NCBI GenBank assembly: GCA_022605955.1 | Contig: JAKCOZ010000003.1 | Span: 44,108,761-44,172,760, forward strand | From: Rallus limicola | Taxonomy: Eukaryota; Chordata; Aves; Gruiformes; Rallidae | DNA length: 64,000 bases | Direction: 5' to 3' | In this document: piece after piece, positions 49,401 through 63,053 of the stretch | Position numbering within the stretch: the first letter of the stretch is position 1 | How the letters are laid out: every line of letters starts with the position of its first letter | The notes under the pieces: model-generated | The model's input: the letters and a program-made list of their open reading frames with translations, nothing else | What the model was told of the DNA's origin: nothing | The model's database searches: none | Program-made: the position numbers and the translations under genes

Positions 49401-49609
49401 CCGCAGCTGTTTCCCACCCGCTTTTTTATCTGTCATCTTCCTGCAGATGTCTGCTGATGTTGGAATAAGTATTCTAAGATTTGTTTGACTCCCTCCATTT
49501 TGTTGTTGTTTTTTTCCCAAATATGTTTCTGAAGTCTGAAATGAGAGACAAAGAAATAAAAAGAAAAGATTAGCAGATATTAAATAGCACGAATTACAAA
49601 GGAGTCTGG

Positions 49610-50070
49610 ACCAGAGGAATCCCAGACTCCAGGGGAGATGAGGCTAGAGCTGTGTTCAAATCAACACGGTGCGGTTTGCTCTCAATTATGTGACGGGCCA
49701 AGCCAGAAGCCTCGTTCAGGGCAAAATGGAACATGAGCTGAATTTGGGTCTGGATCTGAATTTTGTGGTGCGGGCCCACTGACAACTGGCAGTGACAAAA
49801 TGCATTTATAAGGGAACAAATTAAGTGGGTGAAACTTATTACCGATGGAAAAAAAAAATACAAGTCTGCAGAAGGAAAATGCAATTCCAACCTGACTCAC
49901 AGGGCCAATCTGCAATTATTGACTGACAGGAGTGATTTTACTCACATGCCTCAGTTGTTACAAACACCACGGACCTCATTGTCCTCTTGCTGCTTCTACA
50001 TCCCTGTGACTCTGCTGACTTCAGTGAAGCTATTCCTAATTTACACAGTGGCTGGAGAATAGGCCTGCTG
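49610..50070. other. possible conserved non-coding segment
   Basis: Complex, non-repetitive sequence with isolated CpGs (around 49660-49780, for example ATTATGTGACGGGCCAAGCC). Its look is that of a vertebrate conserved non-coding element, but this is an impression only. Its right part, 50011-50062 (TGACTTCAGTGAAGCTATTC, AATTTACACAGTGG), resembles an old amniote repeat. Confidence 0.25.
50011..50062 (+). repeat. ancient amniote repeat fragment
   Basis: TGACTTCAGTGAAGCTATTC followed by CTAATTTACACAGTGG resembles the GACTTCAGTGGAGTTACTCC..GATTTACACCAGTG block of a repeat widespread in turtles and archosaurs. Short and diverged. Confidence 0.45.
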
Positions 50071-53000
50071 ACATTATCAATGTTTGATCCACGTCTAATA
50101 AAAAGACATGCTAAAATAAAAAGCGGTTTACATGCTTATTTTGACAGAGACGCACATAAAAATATACCTCACAGTCCAAGTAAATATGAAAAGACTGCCA
50201 AATCTGCTTATATAAACCTAAATGATCTCATATATTTTCAACATTTAATTAAAAAAGAGAAGCATTTCATACTCCTTATTAGGAAGGGAGGGAAAAGGCT
50301 AGATTATTTTAGCTTTTTCAGAACAACCAATGATATTCAAGTTTCTAATAAAAACCAAAAATATTAACATCTGTGATGAATGTAGAGGAAATATAATTGA
50401 TATTTTAGGTTAATTACTGTTCCATGTCGGAACAATAATCTAGGTATTTTTTAATTGCTGTTATATATTACCATATAGTCTCACTGATGGTTTTGTTTGA
50501 ATGAAGATAAAAAAGGCATCATAAAACAATGTCCATTATTCAATTAAAAGACAAGTAGTGTACTTTGTGAAAAAGTAGGCATTGACCTACATTAGAAGTA
50601 GAAAAATTATTCTTTGAAAAAAAAAAAAGACTTGATGCTTTTGTATTCACGACTAACTTGTGAGCTGATGAACGTTTCTGAACATATTTTACCCTCATAT
50701 TTGCCAGCAAGCTTATGAGAACAAATTTCTAAGAGAATTTCTCTCTCTATATATCTGCTGTGTGTGGTTACATGCTTGGTCTATTAATTCAGAAGGTTCT
50801 GGTTTTTTGTTCCACAATTTGAATCTGAATCTTTCTTGCCATAAGAAGCACCAGTTGTGATGCAAAGATCATTCAGTTATTGTTTTCGCTGATGGGATGC
50901 ATTTTCTAAAGCCTCTGTGCAGTGAAGTTCTGACAGTTCTACCAGTTCAAACCCTTTCTACGTGCTTTTTCACAGTATTTCATGACACACTTGCACTTCT
51001 GTTTCAGCCATTTATGTCTTTTCTCTTGGTGAAACCCCTGACTTAGGTGTTTCAGTCAGCAGCCATGAAGGTGACAAGTAATGCCTGACTAATATTATTC
51101 ATCTTAGTGCCTATGTCAAATACTGACAGGAATGAAGAGAGAACAGGGTGTGTTAATTTTTGTATGAGACAGGTTTTTGTGTTAAGAGAAAACTTGCCTA
51201 TGTTCAGGTATTTGTATGGAAGATAAGGAGCACAGTCAAATGGTCATGGCAGGTGGCTGCTAAGTGTCTAGCTTCGGTCCGTGCCACCAGTGGGTGTATG
51301 AACTGGAGCAGCAATCACAATGTCTCTGTGCTTTTGGTGTGCAAGGTGTTGGAAGCTCCGAGTCTGCAAATGTTGAGCCCTGTTCAGTAGAAGACATCTG
51401 GTGCTCTTTAATCCCTCTATACTCTGCATCCTCTACTGCTCAGTAGACAATAGTGCAAATAAAATATCCACTTCAGTAAAGGGTATTTAAAAAATTTATA
51501 ATAATTAGAGAATTTAGTGAATTTTTGCAAATGGAGTATTTGAACAGTTTAAAGTGTCTGTTGCTGTCCATATTGCAGGGGAGTTCCTATGGAAGATGAG
51601 TCTGTTAAACCCCAGCAGCTGTGTTCACTCATAATACAAAGCAAGGTGGATCTAGTTTATCTGTGCAGAGTCAATGAGAGCAAAATTTCAGCCTTAGGTG
51701 TGACTTAGGTAGTAAGCTCTCTCCAGTGCTGTTGGAGTTCTTTATGTTTGCATACTTTGTTCAGACATGATACCCTTCAGTGAATGAAAGCTATGTTGAG
51801 GTAGCTGTGCTCTTCATGTCAACCTTCTGTCAAAGGAAACTGCATTGTAACACTGGAATTGTTTACTAGTCAAAAAGTGATTCTTAGCACAAGCATAGCA
51901 TTTTTATTCCTTGTTTAAATAACTAAGCCAATAGCAGATTATTCTTATGATAAAAGCATCTTAGCTCACTTAATTCAGGATATCTAAATCTGAGCTAATC
52001 ATCTAGGTTGCTTTTTATAGGCAATAGAAAGGAATAAATCTTTCTAGGGCACAATCCAGTGACCTACTTTAGATGTCTATCTTAGGATGAGATGTTCTGT
52101 GGGTTAGAAATGCCTGTCAAGGGAGACCACATTAGTGCCTCTGGTAGTGATGTCTTTCTTTTAGATGTCTGCATCAGATAATGCCCACACGAGCTCTTAT
52201 TTTTCAAACCTTGAAATAATTTTCCTTCTTCTCAAAATCTTAGTCGAACAGGCTCACAATCCTGTCCTACTCCTTCTCAGCCTTTCTGATTGTATAGATC
52301 TACAGCTGCTACAGATTGATGCTATTGTGAATCAGTAGCAGATGCATAAAACCTCCATGGTGTGATAGACACAGGCAGAGCGCCATTTCACAAGCCTGTA
52401 GACAGCTTTGGGCACTGCTGGTACAGTCTTTCCTTTGCATTTCCAAATTGTCTTTGGCACAAGTTGTCCATGTAGAACTTCTGACCAAGAAGGTTAAGTT
52501 TATATCTCAAAATAGCTCTGTGTGAGTGCCCTTGTTTAAAAGTGGAATGTATGGTCTTTATGTGGGAAAACCCCACATTTTTTTTGAGTTCAGTCTGAAT
52601 TTTGCCTTTTTGGTGCAAAAGGCTGATAACAACAGCTGCTGGTATCTGTTGTTACACTTCAGGGACATCCAGATGGCATGCTAACTCCTGTAGCTTCTGA
52701 AGGATCCGGGAGAAAGCTTCTGTGTTTGTCCAAATTAAAAAAAAAAAACACACCTAAACCCCACAGTTGTGCAGGTTTAAAGTCCTTTGTGCTCCTACCA
52801 CAGCACTAATAGGGCACCACTTCAAAAGGACATGCAAGCTAGTTGGTACGCGGCATGCATCGAGCCCAAGGGACTGTGCTATGTCATATTAATAAAGGCA
52901 GTGAATCTTATGAGTCTGATTCAAGAGTTTCATCTTTCTGACACAATTGGCAATATGTAGGCTTGCTGAAGCCTGCTGGGTGTTCGGCAGAGATTATGAC

Positions 53001-56000
53001 TGATTAGTTTCCTTTATTTCAAGCACGGAATGCAGGAGATTATTTTAAATGCCTTATTTTTTCATAGAGGTCTTCTGTGAGCTTGCAGGCAAGAAGCTCA
53101 CACATGGTGTACAGAGAAGACTGTAATACAATTTAGCTTTGCACTTGTCTGTTTGTTCTGTTCTTCAAGAAAGAAGAAATGTGATTTCTTTTCGTGGCTA
53201 TGCAAAATTGTTGTATTTATTGGGCTGTGGCACCTAGAATTTTGTCCTGGAAAATAAAGCTTGTGTCTCCTCTGTAGCTCATCTGAGCACCTTTTAACTT
53301 TAAGGAATTTGATACTGCCTAGGTTCTGCTGAATGGTCATTTCATGCTAATGATCATCAGATTTTCAAGGTCTGCAAACACCCTGTAAACAAGTTCCCTA
53401 CTGTGGACCAAGCCTGTTCCATCAATAAAGCAAACAAGTAGCCTGGAGATGGCTTTAGCAGGGTAAATATACATGCAGTGGTTTTTCTCTAGTTGTAGAA
53501 TCCTTCCTTCTTTTTCATGGTTGCTAGAACCCAGAAAATAGAGAGATTAGTGTCTAGTTTTATGGTTTGAGTCACAAATAATGCATTTCCAAGATGCTTT
53601 CCATGTGCTTTGGGTCTGATGTCCTCATCAGCTGATTTTTTTTTCCAGCTGATGTTTGAAAAGACTTTCAAAGTTGCTGTTCGCACATCGATTCATAAAA
53701 TGTCTGTGCAGGAAGATCACTCCAGAGATGATCATGCCTGCAATCATCTGATGCTGGCTGCAATGCTTTGTTTTCCTTAAGTGATCAGCAACATCTGGCA
53801 GACTGGTGAGTGAATGGAATGACAAGGTCTGCCTTATCAGCAAGCACTGGATTTATCTCCTTGCTCTCTAACTTTGTGAGCAAGGCTTCAGCACCTGTGT
53901 ATGTCCTAAAACCTTAGATCTTGCAGGTGTGCAAATAGCTGAACTGGAATGATTCAGCTGTTATCGTACCTGATACAGGAACTCTGGAGCTCGTCAGTAT
54001 AAGAGTAGTAAGTGGCACCCAGAGGTTTGAGACTAAATCCCTCTTACTGTTCTCAGAGTGCCTTGATTTGCTGATCTAACAGGGTTTTCCCAAGGGTTTA
54101 AGAGGTTCAAAAACTGAGAACATATTCTTTCTAAGGTCAGCACTGGCACTATATTCTACAAGATTCACCAGCATTGTGTGGATAAGAGCATCGATAGCAA
54201 ATCTCCAAACAGAACTGGCAGTGTCATCTGATTTTCATTTCAGTGACCATCATGAATAAGTGACCTGTCTGGCAAGGTTATCACATGTAAAACAGCTTCT
54301 ATGAAAATACACTAGAAAAAATCTTCCAGTTCAAATTTTTCATTTCAGCTTAATGCTTTAGATATTCTCTTCCTATGTCCACGTCCTAATTCCAAGTAAA
54401 ATACCAGGGCAGTGTAGGGTCATTGATGACAACACTCTACTTCTGCTACAGCAGGTGAATGTTTAAAATTTGTTACCTGAACTATTATTTGACTACAGAA
54501 GCTGTTGTGTCTAGTTACCTGTAGTATAGCCCAGGGCTACCTCTGCAACTTTGTACTGTCCTCAGGGGTGCTAGTTCTACCTTAGGTTCCTCTCTCAGTT
54601 ACACCAAGAATCACAATCTGTATCCCTATGACACAACATAAGGATGGCAGATCATACCAAAGGCAACCATAATCCCTTATCTTGCCTCTGACACCTACCA
54701 GATTCCTGGGGAAAGAGGCAGGACCTAGGGTTTGTGCAGGATGGTTATTTTAACCAGTGTGCTCATCTGGCTTCTGACAAATACTGAATTTGTCTGTTTG
54801 AACAGTGATGGTAGGTTTGGACTTCATCCAGTGCTCTACCAAAGAAGGAAGCAAAAAAGTCTGCTTCTCTCCAAGAGAATTCATGGCTCCTGGGGCATCA
54901 TTCTCAAAGTTCTCATCGTATGTAGGGATATTAAAACAGAAGTTTCCTACTGACCTAAAATTTATATCCAATCCTGAGAGAATCAGCTATGCATTTGATA
55001 TTTAATGCATAGTTTGAAGTAATTTATGGAAGGTAAGTCCTAGAAATAAACAAAAAGCTGCAGCTAAAAAAAAATTGCTTATGTTTTGTAACAGTACAAG
55101 CATAAGCTTTAGTTGTTAGCTTTATCAACTCAGTGCTTTTCAGTTATGTCATAACTACCTGGTTGCCTCCAAGCCTCTGTAAATGTTGTTTTGTTTTTGT
55201 GCATATAACTGGATTGTCCTCACTAGATTTAACTTCATGTGACTGGATCTATTCATGGAAGATTAGATGACAAATCCTATTGGGTCAATCTAAACCAGAT
55301 CTGATATAATCATCATTGTGAATGCATCGCTTGATAGACTGTAATGGAGATGACCAGAGTCCTGTTGCCTCAGAAGAGATGTATGACAAGCCCAAGAAGA
55401 CCTAGTTTTAATTGTATTTCAGCACTAGAAAACATCCTGACTGATCAAACTCATGCATCTTTTGCATTGTTAACTCCCTACACATATTTTTGAAACATTC
55501 ACTACTGTTTTTAATGAACCTGGAGAAGGATATTGATCAAACTGTTAAAACATCTAAAGAACTCAATGTCCTTAGCTCAATAAAATATAACAATTTCTTG
55601 AGTGTAATTTACAAATGCAGCTCTCTCTTGTTTGTTTGGGTTTATTTTTTTTTAACTTTTCTCCTAGATTGATGATTGACTAAATTACGTAGGTACTTAA
55701 AGTTTTCTATCTTACTCAGCTTCCTATGCAGAAGATTTTCAGAAAGTGCCAAATGCTTACTTCTTCCCTATCACATCTACCTAAAACACCTCAGATTTGA
55801 TATCACAGTCTCTGAACCCGTGATGCTCAAATATTAATCTCCTGCTTACCAGTTGAGGCCTCTACCATTGCATGTTTTCTTGCAAAACTTTTGCACATAC
55901 CTTCAAAGAAATTGTCCATGGAGGTAAGTGAGAAGTCCAAGCTCTCTTCTCCTTGTGTACTGGTATTACACATTACATATTTGCAGTCACTGAATAGGGT

Positions 56001-59000
56001 CCTACCTCTTTTGAAGAGGTGCTGGTCTGAATCTCTGAAGGGTTTTTTTGTCTCTGTTTAGGAGGGATACTTTTTGTAATTGAACCCTTCTAAGATTATC
56101 ACAGGGGCTTCCACCAACTCAATTCACAGAAGCTGTGACCAGGAACTGCTCTAAGTCTGCAGATCAGCACAAGAGTTAAACCATGGGCTGAGAGGTGAAA
56201 TGCTCTCTGTCTTCTCTTCATCTTCTTCTGGGCCTATGGTGATGACCTGCAGTCACTTTCAACTCCACCTGAAGATGTGTTCTGCGCTTCTGAAATATAA
56301 ATAAAAAAAAGAAAGAAGCTACAGCTTTGCCAAGTTTTTCTTTTTTTTTCCCCCCAGATAAAATACAGTTTACATGTTTTATGAGATTAATGTCCCTTGC
56401 TTCTGATTACAAGAATCTGATCAGCATATTAATAAGTTAAAAATAAAAACCCTCAAACTATGCAACAGCTGCTATTTTGCTGCTGAATCCATTCAGGGTA
56501 TGTAATTTTTTTATGAGATATTTATTGTAATAGAGAGAGGGATTTGTCTGAGAGTGCATGTGCGCATGTGTGTGTGACATTGAGCTAGCATTAATAAAAC
56601 CAGTTATGTCTCTTCTACATAATGCATGAGAGCAGACAGAGGAGTTTACCCATTGTGTTGCCTGGTGGAAAGCATGTAGAGCAAATTGTACTTATTCTGG
56701 TGGGACAGAGTGTGGGTGAGGCAGGTTTGTCAGGGACTGGATGTGTCATTGTGTGGCAGTAAGGAAGAGCAATAGACTAAGGTCCTGTTTTAGATGATGT
56801 ATTATTATGCTTGTTGTTCTTTGTGAGAAGCCCATAACTCTTGTTACGCTCTGTACCGGATTGAGAGTAAATACTGCAAATATCTCAGGAAAGAGTGAGG
56901 GGGGTCAGCTCAGCATATGTCAGAAACAAAGTGCTAGTGTGATAACCACTTTATTTGAAATGGGTTTGTGTGGTCTGCATATTTCTAACAGGTACTTGAT
57001 ATGCCAAGAAATAATTTTCATTCTCATGGAAAAATAAAAGGGTGCAAAAAGGCCCAGAGTTTTAAATGTGACCTGCAGGTTGAAGTATTTTTTTGACCTG
57101 GTCTCTAGAGATCCTGATCTTAGAGTAGTGGAAGGTTATGGAAAATATTTGAGTTCCCTTTGAAGCCAACAGCACCCTGAAGTGCTCAGCATCTCTCAAG
57201 CTCATTGCACAGCTGCTGATCTACCTTTAGAAGATAACAGCCATGTTGGAAGTGCAGTGAAGTGGTCAGTCCACACATGTGCACTTTAGCAGCTGCATTG
57301 TCAAGCTGAATGGTTGTGTCTCTTTCTTCTCTTTTCCTCTCCTGAGGAGAGTCAAGGAGAGTGGAGAAGCTGGAGAGTGGAAGATATATAAATTGAATTC
57401 CTATATGTAGTTAAAATAGAAGACTATTTCATCATGATTGAAAGTTAATTCACTGCGTTGCTGTAGAAACCCAGGCAAATGCATTAACCTCAATGCCCAA
57501 CCATTGCATTCTTTTAACAGCTTTATTTTAATAGCTATTTACTTAAGAACGTGTCTCAGCTGTGTTACCATATACTTTTTGTACTTCTGCACAAAGAAAG
57601 GTATTATTTCTTCTCAGGTAGGTTGTGCAAATAGCTCAACTTATTGCTGCCAGGAACTTCTTAAGTGGCATATTCCCTGGATGTGTCTACTGCCTCTCCC
57701 GTGTGGTATAAACACCCATTCCTGCAAGAGCAGGAAAAGCATTCTTTTCTGCAGTATTCTGAATAAATCAGGACAGAGATCTGCAAGAATCTGAGATTTC
57801 AAAGGATCTTCCTTGGTGGGTTTTCCACCCTTGCAGAACACCAGCGAATGTGGAAACTGGGGAGAAGCCATAAAGTCCCGCTGTTTTGTTTTGGCAAGAT
57901 ATTCATACCTTCACTTGTCTTTCTCCTCTCACCAGGCACCCCCACCCGAGAGTGTTGATGCTGGTTTGGTGCCCAGAACACATGATCCATCCACAGAATG
58001 TTAAAAGACAATCTGGAGTAAGGGTTTGTGTCAGCTGTTGCTTAAAGAGATGAAAAACAAACTTGGATCTTGAATACTGTGTTGTTCCTCACACAAATTG
58101 ATTGTGACCTGGATATACTTAAGGGGGTGTAAATTAGAGCAGGGTTAATCGCTGGTGATAAACAAAACTAAAAATAGACTTCAGAGATTGCACCCTCCTT
58201 TTCCTCTTCAGATTGTTCACAACCTTTGCACATGTTTGCCCATTGTTCTGTGTTGCCTGATGGAGTGAGTGCACGTCACTGGCGTCTGACTCTTTAATTC
58301 CAGTAAGGGCCTGGGCTAAGGCAGTGACCCCTGGAAGCACAGAGCTGTCTCACCCTATCCTGACACCAGGTGAATGCTCAGCACCTTGCTGGTTCGCCTT
58401 GTAATTGCAATAGACAGAGAAGGTGTGATCAAGTCATTTGACCTTAGATTCTCTGGATGGTAGCAGATGATGGAATTAGGAGGTAGACAGACAAGATTAG
58501 GGAATTACTGGGATATTTTAACTCTTTCTAGTGTCTGCCTGAAGAACTGTTACTAAAAGTAGAGCTTTATAACGTTGGCAAGACTTGAGTTTTCTTAATA
58601 TATCTTTTCTCATTTTTGCATGTGTGCCATGGAATGATCAGCTGTGTCTGTGGCTCCAAATGTGAAGGACATGCCATTTTTCTGTCTGATTTATTTAATT
58701 ACTTCTGTGTCAGGGCTCCAGCTAGGGGCTCTACAGGATCCAAGCTCTGAACAGTGCAGTCATGATCTTCTGTCAGTCATGCTTCAGCTCCATTGTCAGA
58801 GGTCTAATATAGGGCTGAGGAACCTAATCCCAATGGTCATTTCTTAATTGCTGTGCCTTGCCCCATATGCTTGGCAATTGTATTTACCAGTTCTCTATTA
58901 GTTCTCCATTTTCTGTCACCTTTCACCCTAGTCATAGTGAAAAACAAGCCGTTAATTTTGATAACCCAAGTTCTAATTCTAAAGCGTGTGATTGGATTTC

Positions 59001-60574
59001 CGTAATAACCTCAATGTCAGGGCTGCTGGAAAAGTGCCAGAAGGTTTGTTCCTCTGCTGGGTTAGTCAAGAATTACTCTGGGTTTTTCCCTGCATTTTCT
59101 GGTCACCAGCTCAGCATAGAAAGGAAAAAGGCAGCCTTAGGAGTAGGAAGATTTGTCAGAAAGACACAAGCTTCTGCAAGTGTCTTGGGACTCCTGTAAT
59201 TTGAGCAGCAGCATGCGATGTATGACCCCCTTATACTTCAGTTAGCAGATGTCCATGTTGATCTGTAGCAAAGGAACGTTAAGTATTTTTTTGATAAGTT
59301 GGAGTAAGGAAACGTTTGGGTTCTTTTATAGTAAATTTCAAATGCAGGTCTGGATTTATATTTTTTTTCTGGTCCCCTAGCCAAACTTTTCTTGTTTTTC
59401 AGCTCTAGTGAGTACCTCTGAATGAAAGCTGTGGTGAAGTTCATGTTGAAACCAATGAGCTGAGAGGGACTGGTGAAAAAAATTGGAAGTGACAGAAAAA
59501 TAAATAGTTTTATAATGTATTATGCTTCTGTCTTTCACTGAAAAGTTTGAATAGATACATGATATTGTGTAATCAAGAAATAATGCTGTCCTCTGCAGTC
59601 TTTATGGTACATTACTAAATATGTAACACAGTCAGAAAGGAAATTCTGTATGTTTTCACAATGTTGTCTTTGCTGATCATCTCCTCCTTGGAGACCTTAT
59701 CAAATGACCATGGAGGTTACTGGGGATTTTTTCTTTCAAATAGTTTTAGTTCATATCTGTAGCTTCTCTGTTTTTGCCACCCACTCATGTCCCCAGCAAT
59801 CTGAGATGGGCACTGGGAAGACCTTCTTCTACATATGCCTTGCTTTTCTTGGACTCTGTATAATATCTTTAGAAATTAGACACTCTGCACTATATCCAGC
59901 TGTATTTTCCTCGCTGTTGGCTTGGACAGAGTTCCTATTTTCCACACAAATATACACAAGTAAAATCCTTAGATATCTCTAGAAAATCACTGCTGTCAGG
60001 AGCTATCTACAACAGGTTGCCACTTAAGTCCAAAATTTTTACGAGCAAGGTACTATCACCTATCTCCCATCTCTCAAGGTCTTGCCCGGCAACACACACA
60101 GATGCTCAGTGAAGGGAACTCTGTTCAGAGCATAGACACCTTCTGCTTTGTAAAACAGAAGCTCATTTGCCAAGTTCTACAAATAAATGGTCATGATTGT
60201 GGGAGGGGGGCAAAGATTATTACGACTAGTCAAATGTCAAGAGCAATGGCTTTAGTTCACAGTCAGTGTATATGTATATATATGTTATGCAGGCACAAAC
60301 ACAACCAAAAGACCACACACTGGGAAGACAATTCACTGGGAAAAATACATAGATGTTCCCTACAGCTGATGAGTACTGGAGAGTCCCTTTATTACAAGAA
60401 AACTACATGCATTCTTTTTGGTCACTACTGAAGTAATTCCTGCTTGTATTTAATTACCAAAACATAAAGCCTCACAAGGAAAAGACACAGGAGAAAGAAG
60501 AAACTTACTGCTTATGTATGGGACTAAGAAACACCTGTCTGCACCTCAGTTTCTGTCAGCAATGATTATTTAAT
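50071..60574. other. long AT-rich non-coding stretch
   Basis: No gene, repeat family or RNA gene recognised over 10 kb. 50.1-50.7 kb is particularly AT-rich. A plus-strand splice-flanked open segment (55853-55923, 23 codons) is listed among the rejected calls. Several 60-95 codon open frames on both strands look like chance. Confidence 0.4.
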
Positions 60575-60620
60575 GTCTTTGTGCCTCAGCTGCTCAGCCA
60601 TAAAATGGAAATACATGTTT
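60575..60620 (+). repeat. MIR-core-like SINE fragment
   Basis: GTCTTTGTGCCTCAG..CAGCCATAAAATGGAAATAC matches the MIR core block (CTCTGTGCCTCAGTTTCC, TGTAAAATGGGGATAA) with expected divergence for an ancient amniote SINE. Confidence 0.5.
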
Positions 60621-60828
60621 CTTTGGTTTAAAAACATCTAAAGAAGGAACTAATGTGATTTCTAACGCCTGGGTGTGTTCAGCTCTGGCGCAACAGGGAC
60701 CTGGCCTCAGCTGGGGCATTCAGGTATCCCTAATACAAATGCTAATGCCATATTAGCATGGCTATACTAAAGAAATCAATTTTTCTAAGAGAAGATTATT
60801 TCCCTGGGATTATTTGGGATTATTTCCC

Positions 60829-60895
60829 AACCCTGGTGGTTGAACCCAATGATCTCTTGAGGTCCTTTCCCACCTCTACAATTCTGTGATTCTCT
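60829..60895 (+). mobile_element. CR1 LINE, extreme 3' end
   Basis: CCTGGTGGTTGAACCCAATG, ATCTCTTGAGGTCCTTTCCC and the tail ATTCTGTGATTCTCTG match the last ~70 bases of CR1 in plus orientation. A 10-bp tandem (GGGATTATTT twice, 60806-60825) lies immediately to its left. Confidence 0.8.
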
Positions 60896-61160
60896 GCATG
60901 TACCAGACCTAAAATTTATTCTAAATATGGTACTCCTGTTAGTAATTGATGCCATCTTATATTTCTACAACCCTATAAAATCAATGGAAAAAAAATATCC
61001 TCTTGATAATTATGGTAAAAAAGGGTACTTGTGTTAGGTATTTACATAGTTCAGTGATACAGGCCGTGATATTGAAGTTGTTGGTGATACTGAAATTGTA
61101 CCCAAGGGTTTCTGAATGTCCTCTCTCCCCACCACATAGCAAAGTGCTGATACTGCCATC

Positions 61161-61262
61161 ATATTACAGAAGTGGGAATAGAGGCACAGAGATGCCAAAA
61201 GGTTTCTCCACTGACACAGGAAGGAAAAAGCAGGGCAGGAATTTAAATGTGTGTCTTTCCAA
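61161..61262 (-). repeat. MIR-like SINE fragment
   Basis: On the plus strand: ATTACAGAAGTGGGAATAGA, GGCACAGAGATGCC, then GCAGGGCAGGAATTTAAATG. This is the reverse complement of the MIR order (the well-known TTACAGATGAGGAAACTGAG, GGCACAGAGAGGTTAAG, GCAGAGCTGGGATTTGAAC pattern). It could equally be the MIR-like tail of the archosaur/turtle repeat seen at 15.0 kb. Confidence 0.55.
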
Positions 61263-62152
61263 AACAGGACCACATCAGCAGTGGCTAGACTCTGACCTCT
61301 GCCTCACAGTCAAAATCCATAGCACACACATTGGACATCTGCAAGGTAAGTGATGGGAAAGTGGTGGTGGTGGTGTCTCTATTGCAGGGTGGGCCTGGGC
61401 TGGGTGTGCAGCAGACTCTGAGTGCAGCATGACAGCAGCTCACTGGCCTCAGCAGCTCACTTCCTCGCAAAATCGGCAATTCAGGTTGCATAGGAGCCCC
61501 AGCTTCCACACAGCCTTTACATGTGGCAAGGCTTTGGCAGGGAACCTGTCATGAGGTTGCCTGCCAGCCTAAAGTGGGTTAAGAGCTGTGGATTGACCTA
61601 TGTGTGGCCATCTTCCCTGCAATGCACAATGAGATCATCCATTCCTTTCACCTGAACCTCTGCCAGGTAGTCTAATCCCTGTCTAGGCTTCATCCCTTGG
61701 AAAGCTACAGCACGTATCCCATATTTTTCATGGTTCGGTATGGGCCTGCTGCTGCTTCTTCTCATTTGATACAGTGGAGATCACCTCTGCTGCTGCATAA
61801 CTGGGGCTGAAGCTGCAGTTGTCCCAGATCATCCTAAGCATGTGGGAACGAGAGAATTTCGCTTCAAAAGTATCTTTTGCTGTAGATGCCTCATCCATGT
61901 GAAGATGTGTGCTGGTCTGAGCCAGCAGCATGACCTCGATTTGGTCACAGCAATGGGCAGAGTGTGGTTTCCAGCTGAATCCTGTACAGGCAGTGCCACA
62001 GGTGAATCTCATCCCTCACAAAGGAGAAACAGCAGCTGTCTGAATTTCAAGCTGTCAGGCAAAGCAATTGCGAGTAAACCGCTCACTGTTCTTTTTGATC
62101 TTTTTTCGAGTCTGTAATTCCTACCTTTCCACACTCACGCCTATCTCTGTCC

Positions 62153-62383
62153 TTATGTCACTGCTGGGTCTGAGGTCCCCCCTTTCTCCTCCTTCTCGCT
62201 TAAATTTTCCTCCTCATTTGCCAGGTACTTTCTCCAGCGAGAAGGTCGAGACTGGAGATATTGAATGACCGAAGTCAGACACTGCTGGGAACCTGAAGCC
62301 AGATAACCCACGTCCTCCATCAATCCGTGAACCTCTCTGCCCAGGGTCTGTCTCCCTTTCCGCTCCAGCCCGTCCTCTCCCAT
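62153..62383 (-). CDS. small open frame at CpG-island edge, uncertain
   Basis: Minus-strand frame of 76 codons beginning in a strong Kozak context (ACAGCATGG) at the edge of the CpG island. It starts MGEDGLERKGRQTLGREVHG and ends in an acidic-basic stretch (ANEEENLSEKEEKGG). It stops before the nearest donor-like sites (GGC|GTGAGT near 62138 and AAAG|GTAGGA near 62124), so it would be a complete small ORF or an upstream ORF rather than the first exon of a longer protein. Not recognised. Confidence 0.18.
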   Translation of the reverse strand: MGEDGLERKGRQTLGREVHGLMEDVGYLASGSQQCLTSVIQYLQSRPSRWRKYLANEEENLSEKEEKGGTSDPAVT

Positions 62384-62899
62384 GCTGTCACGTTCAGCTG
62401 CTCAGAGGACTCTGGCGACTCGGTCGCGTCCGGTAGCGTGTGGCTGCCCGAACGCCAGCCTCCGCCGAGTAACAGGATGAAAACAATGAGGAGCTCGAAA
62501 TAAAGATAATCGCTTTGACACTTGGGGAGAATCCGCTGGCGTGCGGTCTATGAAATTCACCGTAGCTTGATGAACTGCCTGTTTTTATGTCTAATCACTG
62601 CCTTTGCGTGCGGCTCGTGCTTCAGGTGCTAAGAAGTCGGGGAGCGGCGCCTCCGGCTCCGCCGCTGAAAGAGACAGTCGTTAAAGGCTGTTAGGCGGTG
62701 AATAGGCAAGGTCCGGGCGGAACAATGGGGCGGCTGAAGCCTCGGGAAAAGACACTTTCCTCCAAGCGCCCCGCAGGAGGCCAGGAACGAAGGAATTTTC
62801 CCAGCCGCGGAACAAAGAAACCAGGTGTCGGTGTTAGGGCTTACAGCCGGGAAGGGCCGCGGAGGAAGGTACGGAGGAGGGAGAGGGAACCGGGGACCC

Positions 62900-62936
62900 G
62901 GGCGGGGGAGAGGGAAGCAGCAGCGGCGGGCGGGGC
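62900..62936 (+). promoter_or_regulatory. two Sp1-type GC boxes
   Basis: GGGCGGGGG at 62900-62908 and GGGCGGGGC at 62928-62936, 28 bases apart, inside the CpG island. Confidence 0.55.
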
Positions 62937-63022
62937 GCCCCGCTGGTGCCGGGGCTGCCTTGAGCCTTGGCTACGACCAAGTTAAAAGAAAGTCAAGCGA
63001 GAGGAGGAAACTGCAGCGAATG

Positions 63023-63050
<28 letters not shown>
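63023..63050. repeat. (CA)14 microsatellite
   Basis: Fourteen perfect CA units at the right shoulder of the CpG island. Confidence 0.97.

Positions 63051-63053
<3 letters not shown>

Noticed and set aside
49630..49650. TGTTCAAATCAAC resembling a tRNA B box
   Set aside because: No matching A box or cloverleaf around it.
53489..55005. Cluster of 65-75 codon frames on both strands that looked like a decayed transposon
   Set aside because: No catalytic motif, terminal repeat or family block could be identified.
55853..55923. Plus-strand exon-like segment: acceptor ATCTCCTGCTTACCAG, 23 open codons, GGAG|GTAAGT donor
   Set aside because: Splice signals are excellent but the open frame is too short to be informative and no neighbouring plus-strand exon was found.
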